Numbered from the stretch's first letter, positions 18,052 through 28,115 are shown. The stretch is 64,000 bases of DNA from CAVQBP01 sp963782475 (GCA_963782475.1 CAWAJW010000013.1:186001-250000), one strand, 5' to 3'. Notes: generated by a model from the letters alone, not told the origin. Numbers and translations: made by a program.

Positions 18052-19137
18052 ATGAAAAAAACCAAACTTTATAATATTCATGAAAAACTAAATGCTAAGA
18101 TTGTTGAATTTGCCGGGTTTTTAATGCCTGTACAGTATACTTCAATAATAGCAGAACATAAAGCAGTAAGAAATTCGGCAGGAATTTTTGATGTATCCCA
18201 TATGGGTGAAGTTTTTATTGAAGGAGAAAATGCCCATAATTTTGTTCAGTATATAACAATAAATGATGCATCAAAATTATTTCCCGGCAGAGTTCAATAC
18301 TCCGCTATGTGTTATCCGGATGGAGGAATCGTGGATGATTTGCTTGTTTATAAATTAGATGAGAACAAGTTTATGCTTGTTATAAATGCTGCAAATATTG
18401 ATAAAGATATCAAATGGATGAATGATAATAATAAATTCAATGTTAAAATTACTAACTCAAGCGATGATTATTCATTGATCGCTGTCCAGGGCCCCAAATC
18501 AAGAGAAATTATACAAAATATTTGCGACTTCGATTTAAATATGGAATATTATCATTTTGTTAATGGTAAAGCTGCCGGGATTGAGATGATAATATCGCGT
18601 ACAGGTTACACAGGTGAATTGGGGTACGAACTATATTTCACCGGGGATTCTGCAGTTGCGGAAAAAGTATGGAATAACATTTTAAATTCCGGGAAAGATT
18701 TTAATATTACACCTGCGGGTTTAGCCGCCAGAGATAGTTTAAGGCTTGAAATGGGATTCTGCTTATATGGTAATGATATAGATAAAACCACTAACCCTTT
18801 GGAAGCCGGATTAGGATGGATAACTAAACTGAAACAAGATGAATTCATCGGGCAGGATGCACTTTTAAAAATAAAAGCTGATGGATTAAAAAGAAGACTT
18901 TCTCCTCTAATTTCAGAGGAAAGAGTTTTTCCCAGACATGGTTATGATATAACCGTTAAAGGTAAAAAAATCGGTGAAATAACAAGCGGGACAGTAAGTC
19001 CGGTTTTGGATAAGCCGATCGCCCTAGGCTATGTTGATTCTGAATACGCCAATGAGGGATCCGAATTAAATTTTTTAATTAGAGGTAAAGAAATTCCTGC
19101 AAAAGTTGTAAAGCTTCCTTTTATAAATTTAAATTGA
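18052..19137 (+). CDS. gcvT: Aminomethyltransferase, glycine cleavage T protein
   Basis: 361 residues, standard. Conserved features are FAGFLMPVQY, GIFDVSHMGE, a tract SLIAVQGPKSREI, SRTGYTGELGYE and the C-terminal barrel with ALGYVDSEYAN. The T protein transfers the methylene group from the lipoyl-bound aminomethyl intermediate to tetrahydrofolate and releases ammonia. The other glycine cleavage genes (gcvP, gcvH) are not in the window. It is followed after six bases by comB, so the two are likely co-transcribed. Confidence 0.95.
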   Translation: MKKTKLYNIHEKLNAKIVEFAGFLMPVQYTSIIAEHKAVRNSAGIFDVSHMGEVFIEGENAHNFVQYITINDASKLFPGRVQYSAMCYPDGGIVDDLLVYKLDENKFMLVINAANIDKDIKWMNDNNKFNVKITNSSDDYSLIAVQGPKSREIIQNICDFDLNMEYYHFVNGKAAGIEMIISRTGYTGELGYELYFTGDSAVAEKVWNNILNSGKDFNITPAGLAARDSLRLEMGFCLYGNDIDKTTNPLEAGLGWITKLKQDEFIGQDALLKIKADGLKRRLSPLISEERVFPRHGYDITVKGKKIGEITSGTVSPVLDKPIALGYVDSEYANEGSELNFLIRGKEIPAKVVKLPFINLN

Positions 19138-19143
19138 ATAGCT

Positions 19144-19884
19144 ATGAAGATTAATGTTCATTTTTCACATAATAATTATGATGAATTATTTTTTGCTTCT
19201 AAAACATCTGTTGTAATTGATGTTTTGAGAGCATCAAGCACAATTGTTACAGCTCTACAAAATGGGGCTAAAGAAATCGTCCCGGTTGCCTCCGTTGAAT
19301 TCGCAGTGAAAATTTCGGGGGGTCTGTTCACTGGTCAAACAATAATGTGCGGTGAAAGAAATACAAAAAAAATTGAAGGGTTTGCCCTGGGAAATTCTCC
19401 ATTAGAGTTTACAGAAGACAGGGTCGCCGGTAAATCTATAATCTTTTATACTACAAATGGTTCAAGAGCTGTTGTAAAAGCGAAATTTTCGGAAAACCTT
19501 TACGTTACAACCTATCTTAATTTATCGGCAGTAGCAAAAAGATTAGCTGAAGTAGATAAAGATACAGAAATTATTTGCTCCGGGAGGGGAAATGGAATTT
19601 CACTGGAAGATATAATTTGTGCCGGCAAATTGATCACTGAGATCCAGGGACTAAAAGAAAGTATTGAACTTTCCGATTCTTCGAAAGCAAGCATTTCATT
19701 AAATAAATCTTTCGGGAAAAATATTCATAAAATGCTAAAAGAAACCGAACATGGGCAAATTCTAATTGAAAACGGCTTTGAAAAAGATATTGAATATTGC
19801 AGCAAGCTTAACTTATTGGATGCAATACCTGTTTTTTCAAATAATGCTTTAAGATTGTTATCTGCAATAAAACCTGCTGCTTAA
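19144..19884 (+). CDS. comB: ComB family 2-phosphosulfolactate phosphatase
   Basis: 246 residues, the family length. Signature parts are VIDVLRASSTIVTALQNGA, CGERNTKKIEGFALGNSP, IIFYTTNGSRAV and ICSGRGNGISLEDIICAG. In methanogens ComB removes phosphate from 2-phosphosulfolactate on the way to coenzyme M. Bacterial homologues are widespread, and many occur without the other coenzyme M genes, as in this window, so the substrate here is uncertain. It is packed between gcvT (6-base gap) and ftsK (47-base gap). Confidence 0.88.
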   Translation: MKINVHFSHNNYDELFFASKTSVVIDVLRASSTIVTALQNGAKEIVPVASVEFAVKISGGLFTGQTIMCGERNTKKIEGFALGNSPLEFTEDRVAGKSIIFYTTNGSRAVVKAKFSENLYVTTYLNLSAVAKRLAEVDKDTEIICSGRGNGISLEDIICAGKLITEIQGLKESIELSDSSKASISLNKSFGKNIHKMLKETEHGQILIENGFEKDIEYCSKLNLLDAIPVFSNNALRLLSAIKPAA

Positions 19885-19931
19885 TAAGCAATAATTTTTT
19901 TAACTTAATATGAATATTATTTTGTTTTAAG

Positions 19932-22403
19932 ATGGCTGCGAAAAAGAAAAGAGTGCTTAAGAATAAACGTCCGCAGAGTTCTAACGGGAATCATTATTTT
20001 ACTATATCCGTCGAAAAGAAAAAAAAAATAATTGGAATATTTTTAATAGTTATTGCTCTCTTAATATTTTTGAGCATAATTTCTTATTCTCCGTTTGATC
20101 ATTACGAATTTTCTGATTTATTGAAAGTTATAAGATCAAACTCAAGCCTATCGGGAAAAGCAGGCAGCGCTTACAACTGGCTGGGGATTTTCGGCGCCTG
20201 TATTTCAGATTTCTTTATTAATTCTACTTTGGGTTATTTTTCTTTTGTATTCCCGGTAATGATTTTTATTTGGGGGACTGCATTTTTAAAGAAAATTAAT
20301 TTCCACTTTTTAATTTATTCCTCCAATTTTTTGATTCTAACAGGATTAATCCTTTCCTCAATTTTCGGCGTTTTTAGGGTAGAAGGTTTTATCAGTATAA
20401 ACGAACTATCTGGTAAAATCGGATATTATTTGGGCGAAATTTTTACAAGACTCCTTGGCGGTATTGGAAGTATAATTTTATTATCTGCTTTTTTTATTAC
20501 TCTTTTAATTTTTGCGTTTGATATAAAGCTGGAAAAAGTCTTTCATTTTTTTAAGAATATTTTTTCATCTTCCGTTAATAAAGTAAAAGATGAACTGGAA
20601 AAAAGCAGGGAGGAAATTGAACGTGATAAATTAAAAAAGATTGAAAGCTTAAGGGAAGAGAAGAAAAAGAAAAAACCGTTTTCAAAAAGAAAGGAAAACC
20701 TTTCCGAGCTGACCCCTGAAGAATTAATGGAAAGTGAAGCAGAGGAACAAACAAAGATCAGGATCATTAGAAAAGATGATAAGCCCCAGCCTCAGGAAGA
20801 GAATAAAATTGTTTCCGATGAAGATAAAAAAGTTGATCTTGAAAAGACCGGCGAAATCCAGATTAATCCTTTGGATAAAAATGAAGAAGCAAATCTTCCC
20901 AACCAATGGGAAGAAATAATTAACTATAAGATACCGAGTCTTGATATTTTAGACCCTCTGCCGGAAGTTGATTTCCAGGTAGCCGAAGAGGAACTTAAAA
21001 AAAATGCCGAACTTTTAAAAGAAAAATTAAAATTATTTGATATTCAAATTGAAGATATTTCTGTTACACCCGGACCGGTAGTTACACTGTACGAAATAGT
21101 TCCGGCGCCGGGTGTAAAGATCAGCCGGATTGTCGGTTTGGAACATGACATTGCATTGGCCCTGGCAGCGAGAGGAATAAGAATCATAGCCCCGATCCCG
21201 GGGAAAAGCGCTATTGGTGTAGAAATACCGAATGCCGAAGCATCATTGGTAAATGCAAAATCGGTTCTCGGCAAAATCTCCGAGTCAACACTGGAATTGC
21301 CAATGGCATTCGGCAAAACCATAAACGGGGACGTGTACATGGCTGATCTGGCTAAAATGCCGCACATGTTAATTGCCGGCTCAACCGGGTCCGGTAAAAG
21401 CGTAGGCATAAATATGATCATAACCAGCCTTCTCTATACCAAGCAGCCCTCTGAAGTAAAATTAATAATGATAGATCCTAAAAAGATAGAGTTATCCTTC
21501 TATAATAAATTAAGAAAACACTACCTGGCAGTTTCTCCTGATCTTGATGAAGAAATAATTACTAACCCGCAAAATGCTGTTCTGCTATTAAAATCAGTTG
21601 AATATGAAATGGAAAAGCGTTACGATAAGCTGGCAAAATCGGGAGTTAGAAATATAGTAGACTATAACAAAAAGGTATCCGATCCTAAAAAAAGACCCCA
21701 TGATACAGAAACAATAAAGCATCACCCTATACCTTACTTAATTGTAATTATAGATGAGCTTGCGGACTTAATGATAACTGCCGGTAAAGAAGTTGAAGAA
21801 CCAATAGCGAGGCTTGCTCAATTAGCCAGAGCCGTTGGAATACACCTTGTGCTGGCAACTCAAAGACCTTCCGTTAATGTTATTACCGGGGTAATAAAAG
21901 CTAATTTCAGTGCACGCGTTGCATACCAGGTAGCAACCAAAATTGATTCAAGAACTATACTTGATATGAACGGTGCAGAACAGCTTTTGGGAAAAGGTGA
22001 TATGCTTTTTCTTCCAACCGGACAGCCTAAACCGATAAGAATTCAAAATGCTTTTATTTCTACAGATGAAGTTGAAAGATTGACTAATTACATTTATTCA
22101 CAGCCCGGGTATTCCAAGCCATATTTTCTTCCATCTTTATACGACAAAAAGAAAGAAGCTGCCGGCGGATTCTTGTCTGATCTAGATCCTATGTTTGAGG
22201 ATGCCGCTAGAGTTATTGTCAGGCATCAGCAGGGGTCGGTTTCTCTTCTTCAAAGAAGATTGAAGCTGGGCTACTCGCGTGCAGCAAGAATTGTTGACCA
22301 GCTTGAAGAAGCAGGAATCGTGGGACCAAATGATGGGAGCAAAGCACGCACTGTCCTGGTTGAAAATGAAGAACAGCTGGAAACAATCATACGATCATTG
22401 TAA
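19932..22403 (+). CDS. ftsK: DNA translocase FtsK/SpoIIIE family
   Basis: 823 residues. Four N-terminal membrane helices (about 35-195) anchor the protein, followed by a charged linker (about 210-320) rich in Lys and Glu. The motor domain has Walker A GSTGSGKSVG (about 485-495), Walker B IVIIDELADLM and LATQRPSVNVITGVIKAN. The C-terminal winged-helix gamma domain (SVSLLQRRLKLGYSRAARI) reads KOPS-like DNA polarity signals. FtsK pumps chromosome ends through the division septum and activates XerCD dimer resolution. It is convergent with murI, the stop codons only 4 bases apart. Confidence 0.97.
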   Translation: MAAKKKRVLKNKRPQSSNGNHYFTISVEKKKKIIGIFLIVIALLIFLSIISYSPFDHYEFSDLLKVIRSNSSLSGKAGSAYNWLGIFGACISDFFINSTLGYFSFVFPVMIFIWGTAFLKKINFHFLIYSSNFLILTGLILSSIFGVFRVEGFISINELSGKIGYYLGEIFTRLLGGIGSIILLSAFFITLLIFAFDIKLEKVFHFFKNIFSSSVNKVKDELEKSREEIERDKLKKIESLREEKKKKKPFSKRKENLSELTPEELMESEAEEQTKIRIIRKDDKPQPQEENKIVSDEDKKVDLEKTGEIQINPLDKNEEANLPNQWEEIINYKIPSLDILDPLPEVDFQVAEEELKKNAELLKEKLKLFDIQIEDISVTPGPVVTLYEIVPAPGVKISRIVGLEHDIALALAARGIRIIAPIPGKSAIGVEIPNAEASLVNAKSVLGKISESTLELPMAFGKTINGDVYMADLAKMPHMLIAGSTGSGKSVGINMIITSLLYTKQPSEVKLIMIDPKKIELSFYNKLRKHYLAVSPDLDEEIITNPQNAVLLLKSVEYEMEKRYDKLAKSGVRNIVDYNKKVSDPKKRPHDTETIKHHPIPYLIVIIDELADLMITAGKEVEEPIARLAQLARAVGIHLVLATQRPSVNVITGVIKANFSARVAYQVATKIDSRTILDMNGAEQLLGKGDMLFLPTGQPKPIRIQNAFISTDEVERLTNYIYSQPGYSKPYFLPSLYDKKKEAAGGFLSDLDPMFEDAARVIVRHQQGSVSLLQRRLKLGYSRAARIVDQLEEAGIVGPNDGSKARTVLVENEEQLETIIRSL

Positions 22404-22407
22404 GTAT

Positions 22408-23232
22408 CTAAGCGGTAAGAGTTTCGAGGTCAACTTTGTTTACTTCTGTAACCGGTTTTCCCAAAAATAATTCAGCAACTTCTTTAAACTTTACCGGAAT
22501 ATCACTTACATAAAACTGGTGATTGCCGTTTGCCAGTCTGTTAGTATTTAAATTCGTTCTATCAAGTTCTTCTTTTACTATTCCTGCAGAAGCAACTCCT
22601 GAATCAATCAGGGTTACATTTTCCCCGATTACCTTCTGTATTATTTCCGACAAAATCGGATAGTGTGTACAGCCGAGAACCAATGTGTCAATTTTTAAAT
22701 CTCTTAATTCTTTTAAATATTCCTCGGCTATTTCATATGTTGCCTTATGATTTATCCATCCTTCTTCAGCTAAAGGAACAAATAAGGGACAAGCTTTTTC
22801 ATATACAATAATTGAGGAATCTACTTTTTTTATTTCATTGGAGTAAGCTTTGTTAATAATAGTAGCTCTTGTTCCAATCACTCCTATTTTCCCGTTTTTT
22901 GTTGAACTTATTGCGAGCTTTGCTCCCGGGTTAATCATGCCTATAATGGGCAAATCAAAATTTTTTTTTAATTCCTTAATTGCAATTGATGATGCAGTAT
23001 TGCATGCAACAACAATTGCTTTTACATTCTTGCTAAGTAAAAATTTAGTATCCTGGAATGAATATTCTATTACTGTCGAATTAGATTTTGAACCGTAAGG
23101 AACACGCGCTGTATCGCCAAAATATACAATATCCTCTGTCGGAAGAGTTGAAGCTAATCTTTTAACAACCGTTAAACCGCCAATCCCGGAGTCAAATACT
23201 CCAATCGGTTTTTCTTTATCCATGAAGTTCAT
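22408..23232 (-). CDS. murI: Glutamate racemase
   Basis: 274 residues. The two catalytic cysteines are in VVACNTAS (C77) and LGCTHYPIL, and the start has PIGVFDSGIGGLTVVKRL. It interconverts L- and D-glutamate to supply peptidoglycan synthesis. An alternative ATG lies three codons downstream (MDKEKPIG); neither start has a clear ribosome binding site. It is the last gene of the minus-strand run queC-queF-glnD-murI. Confidence 0.96.
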   Translation of the reverse strand: MNFMDKEKPIGVFDSGIGGLTVVKRLASTLPTEDIVYFGDTARVPYGSKSNSTVIEYSFQDTKFLLSKNVKAIVVACNTASSIAIKELKKNFDLPIIGMINPGAKLAISSTKNGKIGVIGTRATIINKAYSNEIKKVDSSIIVYEKACPLFVPLAEEGWINHKATYEIAEEYLKELRDLKIDTLVLGCTHYPILSEIIQKVIGENVTLIDSGVASAGIVKEELDRTNLNTNRLANGNHQFYVSDIPVKFKEVAELFLGKPVTEVNKVDLETLTA

Positions 23233-23318
23233 TTATATTCGTAAGCTGTTAGATTTATAAAAATTCGTTTTAATTTCTAAATTGTTTTAGTGCCGGATTT
23301 TATTGGGATGCAATGCAC

Positions 23319-25892
23319 TTAAAGCATTTGTGAGATTGTCTCTGTTAATTCCGCCCTTACAAGATCATAACCATTTTGAGAGATTTTTTTACCATCCCGA
23401 TCAAGTACATAAAATGAATCAATTATATCATCACCTTTTGTAGAAATTTTAGCAAAATAAATCATTAAACCAAGCTCATTCATTTTTGACGTTACACGGT
23501 ACAGGAATCCTAACCTGTCCGGTGAAATAACATCAATAATTGTATACTTTTCGTGTTTTTCAAATGCGATTTTTATTTTTCCGGATCTCTTAAAAAATTT
23601 ACTTTCAATTCTCCACCATTTGGATTTCATCTTGGCAACTTCCTTATTAAGCTGCAGCATTCCATTTAAAACATTATTCAGATCTTTTGTTATTTTATCA
23701 TACCTGATAGGCTCAATTTTTCTGCCGGTTCTGAAATCTGTTACATTAAATGTATCGATAACAATATCATCTTTACGGGTAAAGATCTTTGCATCATGAA
23801 TATTTGCATCATTAATTGAAAGAACCCCGCAGATTTTTGAAAGCAGTGCGGGGAAATCCGTGGTAATGACGGTTATATTAGTAAAGTCACTAAGTTCCTT
23901 GTATAAAGTGGAGAGTTTAGTCCCCTTTAATATTTCTTCAACATGCTGGGCAATTTCTTTATCTGAAAACTGATGAGCGTATGCAATATCATTAATAGAA
24001 TCAATATGTTCCTGTACATGATCATCTGAAATGTTCGGCGAATATTTACTGATTTCCTGGGGAATAACATAGGTGCTTGAAACGAGAAGTTCTTCACCGG
24101 TTATTTGATCTTCAAGCATCGATTTTGTTTTTCTGTAAAGCTCGGAAAGAAGCTCACTCTTCCAAGATGTCCAGACTGCCGGATTAACGGCTGATAAATC
24201 GGCATAAGTAACTAAGTAAAGCAAGTCCAGATATTTTGTTGAAGGAAACCTTGAAGTAAAATTATTCAATGTTTCCGGGTCATTTAAGTTTCTTCTGAAA
24301 GCAACCTGTTCCATAACAAGGTGATTATGAACCAGAAAAGTTACCATATCAATTTCTTCTTCACTATAACCAAGCCTATGCATAATTGAGCTGGCCATTT
24401 CGGTTCCGATTATTTCATGCCCGGCAATATCTATCGGCTTTGCTATATCATGGAGGAGCAGACCAAGATAGAGCATCTCTCTTTCTTTCAGAGTATTAAA
24501 TAATTTGCCAAGCATAGAAGTATCCTTTTCCAGCTTCTCAACATTTTGAATTGTAATAAGAGTATGTTCATCTGCAGTATAACAATGATAAACGCCATGC
24601 TGCATAAAACCGACAAGATCTTTAAACTCGGGAAGAAAGACAGACAAAACTCCCAGTTCATTCATTGCAGTAAGCGTTTGTCCGACATTTTTAGGGAGCT
24701 TCAATATCTCTCTGAAAAAAACTGATGATTCAGAAGCTGCTAAATCTGATTCTGTAAAGTTCTCCATTTCTTCAATAATTACTGATCTCAAATTTTCATC
24801 GAAATGAGCACTATGAAGACCACGGTAATAAAAAGCCCTGAGAATATCGGAGAGAGAGAGCTTTACTTTAGGATTAGTTAATGAAATTGTCTTACCTTTC
24901 AGCACATAATCATCATCAAGATATATTGACAAAGAATCGGGTATGGGATTTGATATTTCATCCTGGAATCTTTTAAGCATTGATCTGGAAAAGCGGTTTA
25001 TAATGTTTGAAGCTTTAAAATATTCTTTCATGAAGAGCTCCAGCGCATCGCTCTGGCTGTACAACATTTCAGATATTTTTATTTGAGCGATGAATTCAAA
25101 CCTGTCATTCTTCTGGTTTTGGAAAAGATGAAGAAGATTACGAACGGCAATCACTAATTTGTAGCTTTGAAGCAGACGGTTGCATTCATTATGGGTTGTA
25201 TAATTATTCTTTTTGAGAATATCTAGAAAGATTTCTACTTGAGAGGCTTCAATCTGTTTATTAAGCAAAGTTTTATTTTTAAGAATATACATCCATTCAA
25301 TTACCTGGAAATCTCTCAATCCGCCGGCAGATAATTTTACATTAGGCTCCAGAGTTTTAGGAGATGCTCCATATTTTGCGTACCTGTCTTCCGTATCGGC
25401 AAGAAATTCCTCCAGAAGTTTTGAGGTTGCTTTATCATCCATATATGCAAATATCTCTTCATTCCACTTGTTGTATATCTTATCGGAACCATATATGAAG
25501 CGCGTTTCAAAGAATTGCGTAAAAGTATGAAGATCTTCATGGAGGTATTTTTTTATATCGGAAAAATCCCTGAGCGTATGAGAAACTTCAATACCGTTAT
25601 CCCAGAACTTAGTAATTAGTTCAGCAATACTTCCTTTATTGTTTTCAATTGATTCTGCAATGAACATAATATCTATATCGGAGAAAGGAGATAATTCCCT
25701 TCTGCCGAAACTGCCGCATGATGCAATTGCAAAATCATATTTTTTATCTAATAAAAGCGAACGTACAAAATCCTCAACTAAAAGGCTATACTCAAGGCTG
25801 AATTTCAAAGCATCTTTTTGAATTGGATTTTGCTGAAAAAGCTTTTTGCGATTATTTAAAAAAATTTCTTTTGGGTTTAACATCTGTGTCAT
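23319..25892 (-). CDS. glnD: PII uridylyltransferase/uridylyl-removing enzyme GlnD
   Basis: 857 residues with the full GlnD domain order. The nucleotidyltransferase motif is CGSFGRRELSPFSDIDIMF (about 55-75), and the HD hydrolase domain contains LGLLLHDIAKPI (about 465). Two ACT domains follow (ITVITTDFPALLSKICGVL and YTIIDVISPDRLGFLYRV), which sense glutamine. The enzyme uridylylates PII proteins when glutamine is low and reverses this when it is high. No glnB/glnK or glutamine synthetase gene is in the window. It starts 14 bases after the queF stop, so it is part of the same operon. Confidence 0.93.
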   Translation of the reverse strand: MTQMLNPKEIFLNNRKKLFQQNPIQKDALKFSLEYSLLVEDFVRSLLLDKKYDFAIASCGSFGRRELSPFSDIDIMFIAESIENNKGSIAELITKFWDNGIEVSHTLRDFSDIKKYLHEDLHTFTQFFETRFIYGSDKIYNKWNEEIFAYMDDKATSKLLEEFLADTEDRYAKYGASPKTLEPNVKLSAGGLRDFQVIEWMYILKNKTLLNKQIEASQVEIFLDILKKNNYTTHNECNRLLQSYKLVIAVRNLLHLFQNQKNDRFEFIAQIKISEMLYSQSDALELFMKEYFKASNIINRFSRSMLKRFQDEISNPIPDSLSIYLDDDYVLKGKTISLTNPKVKLSLSDILRAFYYRGLHSAHFDENLRSVIIEEMENFTESDLAASESSVFFREILKLPKNVGQTLTAMNELGVLSVFLPEFKDLVGFMQHGVYHCYTADEHTLITIQNVEKLEKDTSMLGKLFNTLKEREMLYLGLLLHDIAKPIDIAGHEIIGTEMASSIMHRLGYSEEEIDMVTFLVHNHLVMEQVAFRRNLNDPETLNNFTSRFPSTKYLDLLYLVTYADLSAVNPAVWTSWKSELLSELYRKTKSMLEDQITGEELLVSSTYVIPQEISKYSPNISDDHVQEHIDSINDIAYAHQFSDKEIAQHVEEILKGTKLSTLYKELSDFTNITVITTDFPALLSKICGVLSINDANIHDAKIFTRKDDIVIDTFNVTDFRTGRKIEPIRYDKITKDLNNVLNGMLQLNKEVAKMKSKWWRIESKFFKRSGKIKIAFEKHEKYTIIDVISPDRLGFLYRVTSKMNELGLMIYFAKISTKGDDIIDSFYVLDRDGKKISQNGYDLVRAELTETISQML

Positions 25893-25906
25893 AAAATCAG
25901 TTAGAG

Positions 25907-26284
25907 TTAATTATAGTTTTCGGTATAATAATCTTCTTTGGAATATTCGGCTTCAATAGTTGAAGATATTCCGCCTCGTACATTAAACTCGGCAGTAATT
26001 CTCATATAACGGGGCTGACAGACTTCTACCAAATCATCCAGTATTTTGTTCGTTGCGCTTTCAAAATAGATCCCATCGTTCCTAAATGAATTTAAATACA
26101 ACTTCAATGATTTTAATTCAACGCATAGTTTATCGGGTATATATTCTATAGTTATGGTAGCAAAATCCGGCTGCCCGGTTTTAGGGCATAGTGAAGTAAA
26201 TTCAGGAGCTTCATGATAAACCGTATAGTCCCTATCCTGGTATTCGTTATCAAAAACTTCCAGTATTTTTGTCTTTTCCTTCAT
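25907..26284 (-). CDS. queF: NADPH-dependent preQ0 reductase QueF (type I)
   Basis: 125 residues, a short unimodular QueF. The catalytic Cys33 and Asp40 are in SLCPKTGQPDFATI, followed by VELKSLKLYLNSFRNDG, a Glu in YFESATNKILDDL, and NVRGGISS. It reduces 7-cyano-7-deazaguanine (preQ0) to preQ1 in queuosine synthesis. It lies 14 bases from queC, the previous enzyme of the pathway; queA at 41.8 kb performs a later step. Confidence 0.95.
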   Translation of the reverse strand: MKEKTKILEVFDNEYQDRDYTVYHEAPEFTSLCPKTGQPDFATITIEYIPDKLCVELKSLKLYLNSFRNDGIYFESATNKILDDLVEVCQPRYMRITAEFNVRGGISSTIEAEYSKEDYYTENYN

Positions 26285-26298
26285 TAATAAATTCCTTT

Positions 26299-27006
26299 CT
26301 AAATATAGCTCAACCTGACTTTATAGTTTATAGGATCTTCAATACCTGCTTTTTGAAAACCTCTTAGTCTTAAAGCACAGCTATCACAAACACCGCAAGC
26401 TTCATCTTCATTCTGGTAGCAGGACCATGTTAAATGTAGAGGGACCTTAAGCTCAATGCCTTTTTTAACTATATCCTCTTTAGAAAAATGAATAATGGGA
26501 GTATTTATTACTATTTCTGTACCTGGTTTTGTTCCCAGGTCAATCATTTTTTCAAATGCGTTAAAGAATTCCGGTCTGCAATCCGGATACCCTGAGGAAT
26601 CTTCATAAACAGCTCCAATAAAAATAGCTTTGGCTCCTATTACTTCCGCCCAGCTGACACAAACAGATAATATATTTGCATTTCTAAAAGGAACATATGA
26701 AGAGGGAATTTCTTTTGAAAATAAATCTGCCTTACTTACTTTGATATTTTCATCTGTTAATGATGAACCGCCGATCCTGGCCAAATGAGTGAGATCAACA
26801 ACTAAAGTATCTTTCACGCCGTAAAAATCAGCAATATCATAAAAAGATTTTAATTCTCTTTTTTCAGTCCTTTGCCCATAATTTATATGTGCAAAAGAAA
26901 GCTCATATTCCCGGTTTGCAATTGCGGCAGTAACACAACTGTCCATTCCACCGCTCAAAGCAACAATAGCTTTTTCTTTATTATTCATTTTTAAAAAATT
27001 AAACAA
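26299..27006 (-). CDS. queC: 7-cyano-7-deazaguanine synthase QueC
   Basis: 235 residues. The N-terminal PP-loop IVALSGGMDSCVTAAIA binds ATP. The C-terminal zinc site has four cysteines in SCYQNEDEACGVCDSCALR. It converts 7-carboxy-7-deazaguanine to preQ0 with ATP and ammonia. A second in-frame ATG lies at codon 7 (MNNKEKAIV), which gives a more usual start close to the first strand; the track from MFNFLKMNN is also possible. It begins the operon queC-queF-glnD-murI and is divergent from tpiA. Confidence 0.95.
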   Translation of the reverse strand: MFNFLKMNNKEKAIVALSGGMDSCVTAAIANREYELSFAHINYGQRTEKRELKSFYDIADFYGVKDTLVVDLTHLARIGGSSLTDENIKVSKADLFSKEIPSSYVPFRNANILSVCVSWAEVIGAKAIFIGAVYEDSSGYPDCRPEFFNAFEKMIDLGTKPGTEIVINTPIIHFSKEDIVKKGIELKVPLHLTWSCYQNEDEACGVCDSCALRLRGFQKAGIEDPINYKVRLSYI

Positions 27007-27125
27007 ATAATTTAATAAAATAACATTTTACAAAGAAACGGCAACTAGATGACAGTCACTTTAAAAGTGAATATTATCTGCAAATATTACAATATAGGCT
27101 AAAATTAAAAAAATTCAATCCATAA

Positions 27126-27156
27126 TTGCCGCTGAAAATCATCTTTTGTAAGTTTG
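27126..27156 (+). promoter_or_regulatory. Bacteroidota-type promoter of tpiA
   Basis: TTG (27126-27128) and TAAGTTTG (27149-27156) are separated by 20 bases. This matches the TTG / TAnnTTTG promoter form known from Bacteroidota primary sigma factors. Transcription would begin about 35 bases before the tpiA ATG, leaving room for the GAGGAA ribosome binding site near 27190. Confidence 0.55.
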
Positions 27157-27198
27157 TTGTGAATTTTTTATTCTTTAATATAAAATATAGAGGAAATA

Positions 27199-27951
27199 AT
27201 GAGACGAAAAATTATCGCCGGAAATTGGAAAATGAATAATGATTTAACCGCAACAAAAAATTTAATTTCAAACCTGACAAAATCTTTAAATAACAATGAA
27301 AATTGCGATATAATTGTCTGTCCTCCTTTTACCTCATTAAGTGAAGCTGGTTTACAATTAAAAAATACAGTTATTAAGTTAGGTGCCCAGAATATGTATT
27401 TTGAGAATGATGGAGCTTATACCGGCGAAATATCGGCGCAGATGCTGAAAAGCGTCGGGTGTGAGTTTGTAATTTTGGGACATTCCGAAAGAAGAGCAAT
27501 TTTTAATGAACCCGACTCTCTCATTAATAAAAAAATTAAAAAAGCAATTGCTTCAGGCTTAAAACCGATATTCTGTGTTGGAGAGAGCTTGGAACAGCGT
27601 GAAAAGGGGATCACAAAAGATATTATTAAAACCCAGATTACAGAAGGTTTGAAAGATATTTCTGCAGAAGAAATGAAAACATTAATAATTGCTTATGAAC
27701 CTGTCTGGGCAATTGGTACCGGTAAAAATGCAACACCGGAACAGGCTCAGGAAGTTCACGAATTTATCAGAAAATTAATCAGAGAAAAATATTCCGATAA
27801 TATTGCTGAAAATATAATTATCCAGTATGGCGGAAGTGTTAAACCAGATAATGCAAAAGAGCTGCTTTCCCAGAAAGATATTGACGGAGCTCTGGTTGGC
27901 GGTGCAAGTCTTAAAGCAGATTCATTTTTAGGAATTATTAAAGGGGCCTAA
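27199..27951 (+). CDS. tpiA: Triosephosphate isomerase
   Basis: 250 residues, standard TIM barrel. Active-site pieces are GNWKMN (Lys), ILGHSERR (His), and AYEPVWAIGTGK (the catalytic Glu), with the phosphate-binding IQYGGSVKPDNAKEL near the end. It interconverts dihydroxyacetone phosphate and glyceraldehyde 3-phosphate. The gene has its own promoter and a GAGGAA ribosome binding site, and it stands between a divergent queC operon and the GH2-like gene. Confidence 0.98.
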   Translation: MRRKIIAGNWKMNNDLTATKNLISNLTKSLNNNENCDIIVCPPFTSLSEAGLQLKNTVIKLGAQNMYFENDGAYTGEISAQMLKSVGCEFVILGHSERRAIFNEPDSLINKKIKKAIASGLKPIFCVGESLEQREKGITKDIIKTQITEGLKDISAEEMKTLIIAYEPVWAIGTGKNATPEQAQEVHEFIRKLIREKYSDNIAENIIIQYGGSVKPDNAKELLSQKDIDGALVGGASLKADSFLGIIKGA

Positions 27952-28047
27952 CTTAATAAATCATATTTGGTAATCTGGTAAGAATCAGGAATAAATTTAA
28001 AAAGCCAGTAATTTGCTTAAAAAAGCAGTTATTGGCTAATTTTTTGA

Positions 28048-28078
28048 TTGATTTCCCCTCCCTTCTTTAGTATATTTG
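28048..28078 (+). promoter_or_regulatory. Bacteroidota-type promoter of the GH2-like gene
   Basis: TTG (28048-28050) and TATATTTG (28071-28078) are 20 bases apart, matching TTG / TAnnTTTG. The predicted start of transcription is about 30 bases before the ATG at 28116. It suggests that the GH2-like gene is not simply read through from tpiA. Confidence 0.55.
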
Positions 28079-28115
28079 TAAGTTTAATTATTTATTACGA
28101 AGGTTTGAGCTACGG

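Noticed and set aside
27007..27198. preQ1 riboswitch in the leader of queC
   Set aside because: No short C-rich pseudoknot with the usual A-rich tail could be fitted next to the queC start.
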